From NCBI RefSeq assembly GCF_002967765.1, contig NZ_PUHY01000012.1:248001-312000 (forward strand): a DNA stretch of 64,000 nucleotides. The letters run 5' to 3'. The position numbers were made by a program, and so were the translations under genes. The notes below the pieces were generated by a model. That model saw only the letters and a program-made list of their open reading frames with translations. It did not search any database and was not told the origin of the DNA. Origin of the DNA: Blastopirellula marina (lineage in GTDB: Bacteria > Planctomycetota > Planctomycetia > Pirellulales > Pirellulaceae). This document shows positions 8,106 to 16,827 of this stretch, piece after piece; position 1 is the stretch's first letter; the number at the start of each line of letters is the position of its first letter.

Positions 8106-9152
8106 ATGCAAACCTATCAGCTTAGCAGCAACGAATCGCGCCTGATGCCGCTGGGTTGCCTCTTGCTTTTGCTACTGGGTGGACTCTGCTTTCTCTTACT
8201 CATCGGGCTACCTCGCAACGACCAGGGCGAGCTTTTCTCGGTAACCGACGGTCCGATGCCGTTACTTCTGGCCTGCGTTGGGCTGTTTGTCTTTCTGTTG
8301 ACTTGTGGTCGCCGCACGACGGTCGATCCAGCGAACCGAACGATCATTGTCCACGATCTGATTCTGTTGGTCGTGCCGATTTGGATTCGCCGGCTGGCGT
8401 TCGTCGACGTCACCGGCATCCAGTACGAACATCGCTCACCGCGAGACTGGTCGGATGATGATTCGCACCAATTGACCATCTATCTGCAGCTAGGCAAACG
8501 TCGCGTGGCAATCATGCGGAGGTCTTTAGAAGACGAGTTCGCACCATGCTTACTTTCGGCCTGGCGACTCGGCAAGATACTGGGACTGCGTGTCCAACGA
8601 ATCGCTTCAACCACGCAACCGAAGAAGCGAGATGCCCTCGCGCGAATAACCTTCGATCGCTACCCCACGTCAACTCAGTTCCTCGGACTCATCGGTTTCT
8701 CGGCGGCGACGATAGTACTCGGCTACCTTTTCTTCTCGCGAGGAGACAGTCCCGACAATTGGGCGCTACTATTGCTTGGCCTCCTTTGCCTGGGCGTTGC
8801 CTTATCGTCGACTTACAACCGCCGCACAAGGGTCGATCCAAATCAGCGGCGCATATTTATTCGCGATCGCCTGCTCCGTTTCATTCCAATCCGAACGATA
8901 CGTATCGAATTCAACGATGTTGTTGGCGTCGAGTACCTTCTTCGCCCACCGCCGTTCTACAACAACGAATATCGAATGGCCACCGTCACCCTCGTTACCC
9001 GCGACAAGCAGTGGCCCATCCTCGATCGCGTCAACGATTACCAGCTCGATCCGTTGTTGGCATCAGCTCGCGATCTGGCACAAACGCTCGAGCGTCCCTT
9101 TACGGACGTTTCCCCCGAGTGTGAGAAGAAACCGGAACGTACGGCGACGTAG
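8106..9152 (+). CDS. Membrane protein with internally duplicated two-helix plus PH-like unit
   Basis: 348 residues from ATG 8106; an ATG at 8022 is in frame but would run the coding region across the hairpin. The protein consists of two repeats. Each has a pair of hydrophobic helices (first near 20-75, second near 195-245) followed by a beta-rich cytoplasmic module of about 90 residues. The modules align clearly: RTTVDPANRTIIVHD...DVTGIQYEHR against RTRVDPNQRRIFIRD...DVVGVEYLLR. The pattern resembles bPH-type membrane proteins of unknown role. It lies between the carboxylase homologue and a tiny membrane protein, all on the plus strand. The function is unknown and the C-terminus is charged. 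Confidence 0.7.
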   Translation: MQTYQLSSNESRLMPLGCLLLLLLGGLCFLLLIGLPRNDQGELFSVTDGPMPLLLACVGLFVFLLTCGRRTTVDPANRTIIVHDLILLVVPIWIRRLAFVDVTGIQYEHRSPRDWSDDDSHQLTIYLQLGKRRVAIMRRSLEDEFAPCLLSAWRLGKILGLRVQRIASTTQPKKRDALARITFDRYPTSTQFLGLIGFSAATIVLGYLFFSRGDSPDNWALLLLGLLCLGVALSSTYNRRTRVDPNQRRIFIRDRLLRFIPIRTIRIEFNDVVGVEYLLRPPPFYNNEYRMATVTLVTRDKQWPILDRVNDYQLDPLLASARDLAQTLERPFTDVSPECEKKPERTAT

Positions 9153-9191
9153 ATCGTCCCATTAGCGATAACAGGCAACGACTAACCTTCC

Positions 9192-9473
9192 ATGCGAATC
9201 GCCAAACTTCCCTATTCAATCTGGCTGGCCGTCTTGCTCGCGCTCGCGATCTTTGCCAATTGGCCAATCCGCACAGGGCTCCCAGTGGGCTTCATTAGCT
9301 ATGCTGGATTTCCCTGGGTCGGCGTCGAATGGATCGGCGGCGACCTCACGCGAATCAATGGACCAGCCATCGTATTGGATGCGGCGATTTGGCTCGTCGT
9401 TATTGTGGTCTTGCCGATCGGCCTCGCATTGCGGACAAGATCGAAGCCGAGTGAAACAGAGAATGCCTCTTAA
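9192..9473 (+). CDS. Small two-helix membrane protein
   Basis: 93 residues: a transmembrane segment at about 8-23 (YSIWLAVLLALAIFAN), a short exposed loop with FPWVGVEWIGGD, and a second transmembrane segment at about 57-78 (AAIWLVVIVVLPIGLAL), then a charged tail. It lies 39 bp after the duplicated membrane protein and is probably in the same transcript. No family was recognised; short planctomycete membrane proteins of this type are usually uncharacterised. Confidence 0.6.
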   Translation: MRIAKLPYSIWLAVLLALAIFANWPIRTGLPVGFISYAGFPWVGVEWIGGDLTRINGPAIVLDAAIWLVVIVVLPIGLALRTRSKPSETENAS

Positions 9474-9485
9474 GCGGATCGGTGG

Positions 9486-9893
9486 CTACGGCTTGACCGG
9501 TTCGCTCTCTGCGGCAGCCGGGTCGGCGTCGGTGCCAGACTCTTTCAGTGTCTTCATCACTTCCGCGAACTGACGCACCGTTAGTGTGGCCGGCATATCC
9601 TTCGGGTCGCTGACACCGGTTACCTTTTCCAAGGTCTCAACCGAGATCGAAACTCCCAGGTCTTGTTCTGCCTGCTTCACGATGGAAACGAAATCGAGTC
9701 CGTCCGCCCCCAGTTCGGCAAAAGTTAGCTCCGGCCCGACCTCTTCCGGTTTCAGGCCAATCTGCTCCGACACCACCTCTTGCACCTGAACAACTTCCGG
9801 TGAATCGGCCGGTACGAGCGGGGCTGGCGGTGGGGCAGGGGATCCGCAACCAACGGCAACAATTGCCACAAACAGAAGGCCCAAGCGCGTCAT
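9486..9893 (-). CDS. Lipoprotein with acyl-carrier-protein-like domain lacking the carrier serine
   Basis: 135 residues from ATG 9893, chosen because it gives a lipoprotein signal peptide with lipobox VAVGC (Cys16). After a Pro/Ala-rich tether (17-30) comes a domain of about 85 residues with the acyl carrier protein pattern: VVQVQEVVSEQIGLKPEEV, FAELGADGLDFVSIVKQAEQ, DLGVSISVETLEKVTGVSD, LTVRQFAEVMKTL. In true carriers the second helix starts with DSL, whose serine takes phosphopantetheine. Here it is D-G-L (codon GGA), so Gly65 replaces the serine. Because it is also lipid-anchored outside the cytoplasm, it should not act as an ordinary acyl carrier. It may be a structural or binding relic of the fold. 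Its 3' end faces the preceding small gene. Confidence 0.75.
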   Translation of the reverse strand: MTRLGLLFVAIVAVGCGSPAPPPAPLVPADSPEVVQVQEVVSEQIGLKPEEVGPELTFAELGADGLDFVSIVKQAEQDLGVSISVETLEKVTGVSDPKDMPATLTVRQFAEVMKTLKESGTDADPAAAESEPVKP

Positions 9894-10123
9894 GGTACAG
9901 AGAATCCAAAAGGGTCGAGGTCGAATCGCTACACCCCTCAGCATAACAGGCCCCTCCGTAACTGGCTATCGGCTGGCAGCCAACCTGCACGTCACCAGGC
10001 CACCGGCCAGAAAATTTCTACTCCCGCCTGGGCAACACCTTGCGCTGGCAAGCCCCAAAAAATCGCTTGCCAGGTTTACACGATATCTGGATAACCGAAG
10101 CCATCTCAAATCAATTCACCAGA

Positions 10124-10142
10124 GGGTGCGTCTTGACGCGCC
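10124..10142. repeat. Palindromic GGTGCGTC repeat, copy 1
   Basis: GGGTGCGTCTTGACGCGCC, a short palindrome (GTGCGTC/GACGCGC). A near-identical copy lies 55 bp to the right. The motif resembles a small interspersed palindrome I associate with planctomycete intergenic DNA. It lies upstream of the GH32/43-like gene. Confidence 0.5.
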
Positions 10143-10178
10143 ATGTCCTGCTGCGGCGTGACACTCTTCTGTTGCGTT

Positions 10179-10197
10179 GGGTGCGTCGAGACGCGCC
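10179..10197. repeat. Palindromic GGTGCGTC repeat, copy 2
   Basis: GGGTGCGTCGAGACGCGCC, 17 of 19 positions identical to copy 1 in direct orientation. It ends 27 bp before the ATG at 10225, which argues that translation begins there and not at the upstream TTG at 10177. Confidence 0.5.
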
Positions 10198-10224
10198 CGA
10201 CGGTTTTGCTGCTTTGCATTTTCC

Positions 10225-12894
10225 ATGTCTGACACCTACGTCCAACTTGCCGCCGAACTCGATGCCTATAGTGCTGGCGTTCTGCCCCCGCTGAAGCGGA
10301 CGAAGCCGCCCACAGGCGATGAGATTCGACGATCGATGCGCGAACTGATTACGCACATCGATCAGACGTTGGTCTCGGTCGCGGGAAGACTGCGAGCCAT
10401 GGACGCTTCTCTGAAGGAACAGCAGCAACAGCAAACAGGCGACGATCAACCCATTCCGCCTCGCACACCACAGGAAGTTCTCGACCAGTTGCAACTGAGT
10501 GTCGCCAGTCCCACCAAGCGGAGGCGACACTCCTGGAAATCGCTCGGCAATCGATTGCGGAAGGTGATCAAGCAGGTCCACGAGAAGGAATCAAGATCGC
10601 AGCAACAGGCGGAGGAGAACCAGCGTTACCAGGAACAACGCGAGGCAGAGGACAAGGACCTTTGGTCATGGCGCCCAGCTGGCAATAAGCCGGAGCCGAG
10701 ACGCCGTCGTCCACGAAAGCTGCCGCCTGCTGCCAGCGAGAAACGAACCGACCTGACGGCAGGAATCAGTCCGGCGATTAACGTCGTCGAGCTCGACACA
10801 GCACATCTCGAACGCTCGCCACTAGCGACTTCTGCAGAGAATCTCGCTGAGGACACGTTTGCGGCTGGCAGCTTACCAGAGTCTTCCCCTCGAGCACCTG
10901 ACCAGGCGAGCAATTCAAGTGAATCCACCAAGCTGCTTACTTCTCACCGCAAACCACGAAACTGTCCAAGACGACACCGGAAAAGAGTTCGTCGACAACG
11001 CGCCGTGCTTATCACGCAGAAGACGAATAAGACTTCTTGTCATCACATTCGCAAGCATTGCGTCGGTCGGCATCAGGTTCCGCATTCGCGGCTATCCGCA
11101 TCGACACTCGTTGATGTCATTTGGGGACAGTTTTCTCGGCAAATTCACTTACGGAGTATTGCCCCCTGGGGACGTGGCCCCCCGCTGTTTGGATCCGCGG
11201 TTGGGTCAAAAACGCTCGTGGTCTATGATGCACTACGCAGCGCTGATGCTTTCCGTGTCCCGCTGGCCTCGAATTCGTTTCTGCAGCTGAGAGAAAACAA
11301 CACGACCGTGTATACCGAAACCGAAGGCAGCCGCAAGGCAATTGGCGACGTTGATGTTTTGTACCACGATGGTCTGTACCACTTGTTTCACCTGGTGCTG
11401 CCCAATCACGATTTCATCGCGCATGCGGTCAGCACTGACGGCATCAATTGGCGGCGGGTCAACAACGCGATTTTCATTGGCGATCCGGGGTCGTGGGATG
11501 ACTTGATGCTGTGGACGATGGCCGTTTCTCCCAACCCGCATCAGCCCGGCCAGTGGCGGATGTTTTACACTGGCCTCTCGCGACGCGAGCAAGGCAACAT
11601 TCAGCGAATCGGCCTGGCGATCAGTAATGACTTGTTTCACTGGCACAAAGTTCCTGTGAACTGGCACGACGATCGTGGACCGAACGATCCTGAGCTAGTT
11701 CTGAAAGCGCGCGAGATTGCCCGGCAGCAACCAACCAGTTGCCGACATGCGATGTACGATAGCGACAGCAACTTCCCGCTCGAAGCCGATCCCGAGTTCT
11801 ACGAATCGAACCTCGAGGAAGGTCGCCAATGGGTTAGCTTTCGCGATCCTTATTACTACCGTGAAGGGGGCCGTGGCTGGCTGATCATGGCCGCGCGTAC
11901 CAAGCACGGGCCGATCGTGCGCAGAGGTGCCGTGGGGGTGATGGAAGAGGTTGCGCCCGGCAAGTTCGAGGCCCGTCCACCACTGCATCACCCTGGTTTG
12001 TACGACGATATCGAGGTGCCCAATCTACTGAAAATCGAGAACGAATATTATCTGATCGGCAGCTTGCGCGAAGATGCCAAGATTCGCTACTGGCACAACC
12101 ACAAGATCGGCACGCCATGGCGAAGTTATTACGACAACGTGCTGCTCGCTCAAGGAAACTACGCGGCCCGCATCTGTCAGGATGAACATGGGTGGCTGCT
12201 CTGGAACTTCTTCACGCTGGGAAGTGCCGATCGCACGTCACACAACTTGATGCCGCCACCGAAGCGACTCAAACGAGGCGATGACGGCATGCTGCGTGCC
12301 ACCACATTCGAGGGCCTCGAGCGTTTCTTGGCGGAACCGGTTGATACACGTTGCGTACGTATTTTGCAGAAAGAGTTCGGCCATCAAACCTGTTCGATCG
12401 ATGGGAGCTCGCTCGAACTTTCCTGCGACGCTGGCTTTCAAGCGTTCGTCTTCGACGAAACGATCGAATCGGCCTGGTTCAGTGCCAAGGTCGACCTGCA
12501 AGGCCTCGGAAAGTGTGGCATTGTATTCCGCGTCGATCCCGAAACTCAGGATGGCTACTACTTGTCGCTCGATTTGTTGAAAGGTGTCGCTCAGCTTCGT
12601 GCTTGGCATACCGGCGCCCCTGGCACGGGCGAACACATGATGCAGTTCCGGACCTTGCAAGGTGGCAACTGGCACAGCAACACACCGGGCAAAGCCGAGC
12701 TCAGTTTGATTGCATTCGGGCATTACCTCGAGCTATCGGTCGACGGCCGCGTGATTCTTTCTCTCGCCGATCCGACCTTCACCGAAGGGTTGTTCGGCGT
12801 TTACCTCGAATCAGCCGCGATGAACTTATCGGACGTCGATTTGCGAATCATGCGTAGCCCAGAACAGTCCGCCAATCACCTGGCAACTGGGTAA
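10225..12894 (+). CDS. GH32/GH43-like glycoside hydrolase with N-terminal basic helical region; possible double frameshift
   Basis: 889 residues from ATG 10225. Residues 1-230 are hydrophilic, helical and Gln/Arg-rich. About 350-705 form a five-bladed-propeller glycosidase: [16 protein letters not shown] (Asp375/Asp377, nucleophile region), FRDPYYY (Asp541, the RDP motif) and [10 protein letters not shown] (Glu597, acid/base), followed by a C-terminal beta-sandwich (about 715-870) as in GH32. It probably cleaves fructosyl or related furanoside linkages; the true substrate is unknown. Oddity: residues about 230-320 read as an unnatural Arg/His-rich run ([19 protein letters not shown]), while the +1 frame over the same bases (about 10935-11190) gives natural sequence with a membrane helix ([19 protein letters not shown]). 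Two compensating frameshifts, or a sequencing error pair, would join a cytoplasmic N-terminus, a membrane anchor and an external hydrolase. Confidence 0.65.
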   Translation: MSDTYVQLAAELDAYSAGVLPPLKRTKPPTGDEIRRSMRELITHIDQTLVSVAGRLRAMDASLKEQQQQQTGDDQPIPPRTPQEVLDQLQLSVASPTKRRRHSWKSLGNRLRKVIKQVHEKESRSQQQAEENQRYQEQREAEDKDLWSWRPAGNKPEPRRRRPRKLPPAASEKRTDLTAGISPAINVVELDTAHLERSPLATSAENLAEDTFAAGSLPESSPRAPDQASNSSESTKLLTSHRKPRNCPRRHRKRVRRQRAVLITQKTNKTSCHHIRKHCVGRHQVPHSRLSASTLVDVIWGQFSRQIHLRSIAPWGRGPPLFGSAVGSKTLVVYDALRSADAFRVPLASNSFLQLRENNTTVYTETEGSRKAIGDVDVLYHDGLYHLFHLVLPNHDFIAHAVSTDGINWRRVNNAIFIGDPGSWDDLMLWTMAVSPNPHQPGQWRMFYTGLSRREQGNIQRIGLAISNDLFHWHKVPVNWHDDRGPNDPELVLKAREIARQQPTSCRHAMYDSDSNFPLEADPEFYESNLEEGRQWVSFRDPYYYREGGRGWLIMAARTKHGPIVRRGAVGVMEEVAPGKFEARPPLHHPGLYDDIEVPNLLKIENEYYLIGSLREDAKIRYWHNHKIGTPWRSYYDNVLLAQGNYAARICQDEHGWLLWNFFTLGSADRTSHNLMPPPKRLKRGDDGMLRATTFEGLERFLAEPVDTRCVRILQKEFGHQTCSIDGSSLELSCDAGFQAFVFDETIESAWFSAKVDLQGLGKCGIVFRVDPETQDGYYLSLDLLKGVAQLRAWHTGAPGTGEHMMQFRTLQGGNWHSNTPGKAELSLIAFGHYLELSVDGRVILSLADPTFTEGLFGVYLESAAMNLSDVDLRIMRSPEQSANHLATG

Positions 12895-12951
12895 TTTTCC
12901 GTGGCAAGGAACGTCACCATCAACCAAGCAGGGCCAGCCTCTGAAACTCGT

Positions 12952-12974
12952 GAGATTTTTCCCGCGCAAATCTC
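12952..12974 (+). terminator. Possible terminator hairpin after the hydrolase gene
   Basis: GAGATTT (12952-12958) and AAATCTC (12968-12974) with a 9-nt loop, 58 bp after the stop codon. No T-run follows, so the assignment is weak. Confidence 0.35.
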
Positions 12975-13050
12975 GCGACAGATTCTCAACCTCGAACTAC
13001 TATCTAAACCGTAGAGGGCAAGGCGATCAACGGAACGGAGAGAAAACCTC

Positions 13051-15180
13051 ATGAAACGCCTTATCACACAACTGTCTCATCGTGCGCGCCGAGCAAAGAC
13101 TTCCCCTGCGGTTCAGATGCTGGAAGAACGACAACTCCTGGCCGCGGACCTGCTGAGTAGCTTGACCAGAATCGAATTGTCTCCGGATGATTCCAACCTC
13201 TCGCAGTTGATGCGAAGTCAATTTGCTCCTTGGTCGATCCCGACGCCAGGGGAGGAAGTTCGCTCGATCGACGGGACCGGCAACAACCTGGCCAATCCCG
13301 AACTGGGCAGTATCGGCCAACAACTGCTGCGAATTGCACCGGCCGATTATGCCGACGGTATCTCGGCCATGGCAGGGGAAGATCGTCCCAGTGCACGCGA
13401 GGTCAGTAACCAATTCTCGGCACAAGAAGAAGGGACCGTCGGCAACGCGCGAAATCTCTCAGCGCTGGTTTACGTGTGGGGGCAATTCCTCGATCACGAT
13501 ATCACGTTGTCCGAGTCGGGGACCACGGAACTCGCTCCGATCGAAGTTCCCACCGGCGACCCCTCATTCGATCCGACCGGTTCGGGGAACGCGACGATCA
13601 TGTTCTTTCGCTCGCTGTTCGATCCGACAACCGGCGACAGTGTCGATAATCCGCGTCAACAGTACAACGAGATCACCGCGTTCATCGACGGATCGCAGGT
13701 CTACGGTTCCGATCAGGAAACAGCCGATGCATTACGATCGTTTGTCGGTGGACGCATGCTTACTTCGCAAGGTGAATTGCTGCCAATCGGCGAAGATGGC
13801 TTCTTCCTGGCCGGTGACGTCCGGGCGAACGAGAACGCTGCATTGACCGCTCTGCACACGCTGTTCGTCCGGGAACACAACTGGTGGGCCGATCAAATCG
13901 CCGCCAGCGATCCTTCGTTGAGCGACGAGGAAATCTACCAGCACGCCAGAGCGATCGTGATCGCTGAAATCCAATCCATCACCTTCAACGAGTTCCTGTC
14001 AGCAATCCTAGGCGAAGGGGTCCTTCCCGAATACCGTGGCTACGACGCGTCGGTGAATCCCAACATAGCCACCGAGTTTTCGACCGCCGGATATCGCCTG
14101 GGACATAGCCTGTTAAACGACGACATCGAGTTCTTCGACGACGACGGTCGTCCAATGGGCGAGGAAGTTGCCTTGGCCGATGCGTTCTTTAACCCGGGCA
14201 TCATCATGGAATCGGGAATCGATTCGATGCTCAAGTATGTCGCGTCGTCTCAGTCGCAAGAGTTGGACGGCACGGTCGTCGACAGCGTGCGGAACTTTCT
14301 GTTTGGTGCGCCTGGTGCAGGAGGGCTCGACCTGGCCTCGCTCAATATTCAACGCGGGCGAGATCACGGCCTGGCCGATTACAACTCGGTTCGCGAAGCC
14401 TACGGCCTCGAGCGGGTGACCAGCTTCGCCGAGATTACCACGGACGTAGCCGTTCAACAGACGCTCGAAGAATTATACGGTACGGTCGACAATATCGATC
14501 TGTGGGTCGGTGCATTGGCCGAAGACCATGTCGCTGGTGGCAGCGTCGGCGAATTGACTCAGGCAATTCTCGTCGATCAATTCACCCGACTGCGCGACGG
14601 AGATCGCTTCTGGTACGAGAACTCCTTCTCAGCGCAAGATGCGGAACGGATCGGACGAACGTCACTTTCCGACATCATCCAGCTCAACACGACCATGACC
14701 AACTTGCAAGACAACGTCTTCTTCATGTCGGCGTCTGTCAGTGGCACCGTTTTCGCTGATTCAAATCATTCCGGCGATCGTCCCATGCCAGGAGCTTCTG
14801 GCATGGAAGGCGTCCAGATTAACCTGCTGAACAACGAGGGCCTGATTGTTGCAACCACCTGGACCGATGCTCGCGGCTACTATCGCTTCAACGACTTCAA
14901 CGAAACTGGCGATTATCAAATTCAAGCCATGATGCCAACCGCCGAAGGGGTAGTGCCGCATACGGTCGACATGCTGATCTCGGTCGGCGGGGAATCCATT
15001 CGGAATGTTAATTTCGGCCAATCGCCCCATCACGATCGTCCCAACTTTGGTCACCCCGGTCACTTTCGCAACTGCGACCGCATCCTGGCTGGTGACTTAT
15101 TACCGCACCACTTGGATGACTTGATCGATCAAATCGTCAACAATCGAAGCCGATCGAGACGCTTTGCATGGTGGCGATAG
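13051..15180 (+). CDS. Secreted animal-type heme peroxidase with SdrD B-like C-terminal domain
   Basis: 709 residues. The N-terminus carries basic residues then MLEERQLLA (23-31), the planctomycete surface-protein motif found where a classical signal peptide would be. The peroxidase domain (about 75-555) has the distal histidine in WGQFLDHD (His149), a calcium-site-like segment after it, NENAALTALHTLFVREHNWW, the proximal histidine in YRLGHSLL (His352), and the conserved NIQRGRDHGL. Residues about 567-660 form a Cna/SdrD-B-like beta domain (GTVFADSNHSGDRPMPG, LNNEGLIVATTWTDARGYYRF). It likely oxidises halide or organic substrates outside the cytoplasm using heme and H2O2. It is probably a single-gene unit. 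The family is clear; substrate and localisation are inferred. Confidence 0.88.
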   Translation: MKRLITQLSHRARRAKTSPAVQMLEERQLLAADLLSSLTRIELSPDDSNLSQLMRSQFAPWSIPTPGEEVRSIDGTGNNLANPELGSIGQQLLRIAPADYADGISAMAGEDRPSAREVSNQFSAQEEGTVGNARNLSALVYVWGQFLDHDITLSESGTTELAPIEVPTGDPSFDPTGSGNATIMFFRSLFDPTTGDSVDNPRQQYNEITAFIDGSQVYGSDQETADALRSFVGGRMLTSQGELLPIGEDGFFLAGDVRANENAALTALHTLFVREHNWWADQIAASDPSLSDEEIYQHARAIVIAEIQSITFNEFLSAILGEGVLPEYRGYDASVNPNIATEFSTAGYRLGHSLLNDDIEFFDDDGRPMGEEVALADAFFNPGIIMESGIDSMLKYVASSQSQELDGTVVDSVRNFLFGAPGAGGLDLASLNIQRGRDHGLADYNSVREAYGLERVTSFAEITTDVAVQQTLEELYGTVDNIDLWVGALAEDHVAGGSVGELTQAILVDQFTRLRDGDRFWYENSFSAQDAERIGRTSLSDIIQLNTTMTNLQDNVFFMSASVSGTVFADSNHSGDRPMPGASGMEGVQINLLNNEGLIVATTWTDARGYYRFNDFNETGDYQIQAMMPTAEGVVPHTVDMLISVGGESIRNVNFGQSPHHDRPNFGHPGHFRNCDRILAGDLLPHHLDDLIDQIVNNRSRSRRFAWWR

Positions 15181-15316
15181 ATGCGACATGTTTTCGACAC
15201 GAGCGTGTTGACACTTTGTTCTCAGCACGCTCGGAAATTATTGCTGCCGCCGATGGCTTGCATTAGATTCACTCCAATGACACACCCTGTTTCATCGATA
15301 CGATCTCATTTCCACC

Positions 15317-15823
15317 ATGCAAGATCTGTTAACCCAGCTCGATCGAACGCTCTTAGAAAGGCAACCGAAACTGCATGCCACGCTCCAGCCTGGCATCGCA
15401 ATCGGCGGTACAGGGAATCTGGCGCAGTGGTTCGCCTGGCACAATGGCCAAAGCCGTGATGCCAAGGCGATGCTGAAGCAGACGTATCAGTTCGCCAGCT
15501 ATGAAGACGGCTGCCAACTCGTAAGACACATGCGAGGCACGCTTTGGCAGCATCCACTGCAAGGATTGGTCCTGGGACTCTTTGCTCGACGATCGTTTTA
15601 TTCGCTGCCGTTGTTGACCGATCCAGCCGGCGACGGCTATTACTATCATCAACTTCGCAAGACGGTATTTTGGAAATTCGAAGGGGAACAAGACATCGTG
15701 CTTCCCAGCTTTGAAGCCTTTATTCAGTTGTTGTTGGAATTGGTCGAGCAGCCCCATAGTTCGCCCGCGGCCTTCGGCGAGAGCGAATGGAAACTGCTAG
15801 AGAAGTACGCTTTTGTTAAATGA
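15317..15823 (+). CDS. SMI1/KNR4 (SUKH)-like protein
   Basis: 168 residues, cytoplasmic (no signal). It shows the SUKH pattern: an N-terminal helical region, LAQWFAWHNGQS, a middle section with an aromatic-rich stretch, PLLTDPAGDGYYY, TVFWKFEGE, and a closing PSFEAFIQLLLELVEQ. SUKH proteins include immunity proteins against contact-dependent toxins as well as unrelated housekeeping members. Here no toxin or other immunity gene adjoins it: the neighbours are the peroxidase and a secreted protein of unknown function. A role in immunity is therefore only a possibility. The start ATG is the first in frame. Confidence 0.6.
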   Translation: MQDLLTQLDRTLLERQPKLHATLQPGIAIGGTGNLAQWFAWHNGQSRDAKAMLKQTYQFASYEDGCQLVRHMRGTLWQHPLQGLVLGLFARRSFYSLPLLTDPAGDGYYYHQLRKTVFWKFEGEQDIVLPSFEAFIQLLLELVEQPHSSPAAFGESEWKLLEKYAFVK

Positions 15824-15942
15824 AAAGCGAATTTCGTTGCACGACTCTTCGAACTCGCCTAACTTATAGACACCACGTCTGATCTACCCCACACGCTTCG
15901 CCGCTAAGCGGCGTTCATGCTCTCTGCCGAGGAGGCCCTTTC

Positions 15943-16827
15943 ATGCGGTATGCTTGGTTGAAACTGACTTGCGGAATATTGCTTTCGGCGTTCTGGCTCT
16001 CGCCCACGCTAGCCCAAGAGACGCAGGCGGAAGCACCACAGGCGAATACCAAGTCGCCGACGATGACGGTCTTTGGCGATCTGATCGAAATCGGTTCGAA
16101 CATTCAAATCGCTCCAGAGGGTGATAAACCGCTGGAGTTCAACAAGCAGCCGCTGGTCAGTTGGAGCAACCCGACCCGCCCTGCGGCACCGCACGGATGC
16201 ATTTTCGTCTGGAGTCAGGCAGGTCGACCGCAAGCCATCGGCAGCGTGTTTACGTTCATTATTCGCAATGAAACACGCATGAAACACCAACTGCACTCCC
16301 TTTCCCAAACGCCGCTCGAAGCGACTTACGAAGGGCAAACGGTTTGGAAACCTAGCAAGCCTGGCATCACCTGGATGGCCCCCCAGCAAGAGATTTCGCC
16401 CCACGTTAACGAGCGTTTGCGGTTAACACAAATGCGCGGGATCGCTCGGCAGTTCAATGCTCGATTTGAGAAACCGGATGGGGAAAGGACGAACCTGGAA
16501 CTAAAACCAACGCCCCTTTATCGCTATCAATCGCCAGCGAACAAGGTCGTCGATGGAGCGATCTTTTCATACGCCAATGGGACGGATCCCGATGTGCTGT
16601 TGCTAATCGAGGCATATGAAGATGACGCCGGGCAGAAACAGTGGCGGTTGGCCTTTGCCCGGTTTCATTATTGGCGGTTGGTCGTCGAGCAAGCACAGGG
16701 AGAAGTTGTCTGGCAAGTTGAAGAAGAGCCTGGTCTGAAGTTAATGACGATCGGCGATACGCGGCATCGAGAACTACCCTACGTCAGTTATATCGTCGAT
16801 CGACAACCGCTGGAAAACGATCAGTGA
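15943..16827 (+). CDS. Secreted hypothetical protein
   Basis: 294 residues with a Sec signal peptide (MRYAWLKLTCGILLSAFWLSPTLAQ). The mature part is beta-rich, with paired segments such as GCIFVWSQAGRPQAIGSVF, EATYEGQTVWKP and WRLAFARFHYWRL. No known domain or active-site motif was recognised. Its final 7 bp overlap the 3' end of the convergent LRR gene. It is probably periplasmic; similar secreted proteins of about this size are common and uncharacterised in planctomycetes. Confidence 0.7.
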   Translation: MRYAWLKLTCGILLSAFWLSPTLAQETQAEAPQANTKSPTMTVFGDLIEIGSNIQIAPEGDKPLEFNKQPLVSWSNPTRPAAPHGCIFVWSQAGRPQAIGSVFTFIIRNETRMKHQLHSLSQTPLEATYEGQTVWKPSKPGITWMAPQQEISPHVNERLRLTQMRGIARQFNARFEKPDGERTNLELKPTPLYRYQSPANKVVDGAIFSYANGTDPDVLLLIEAYEDDAGQKQWRLAFARFHYWRLVVEQAQGEVVWQVEEEPGLKLMTIGDTRHRELPYVSYIVDRQPLENDQ

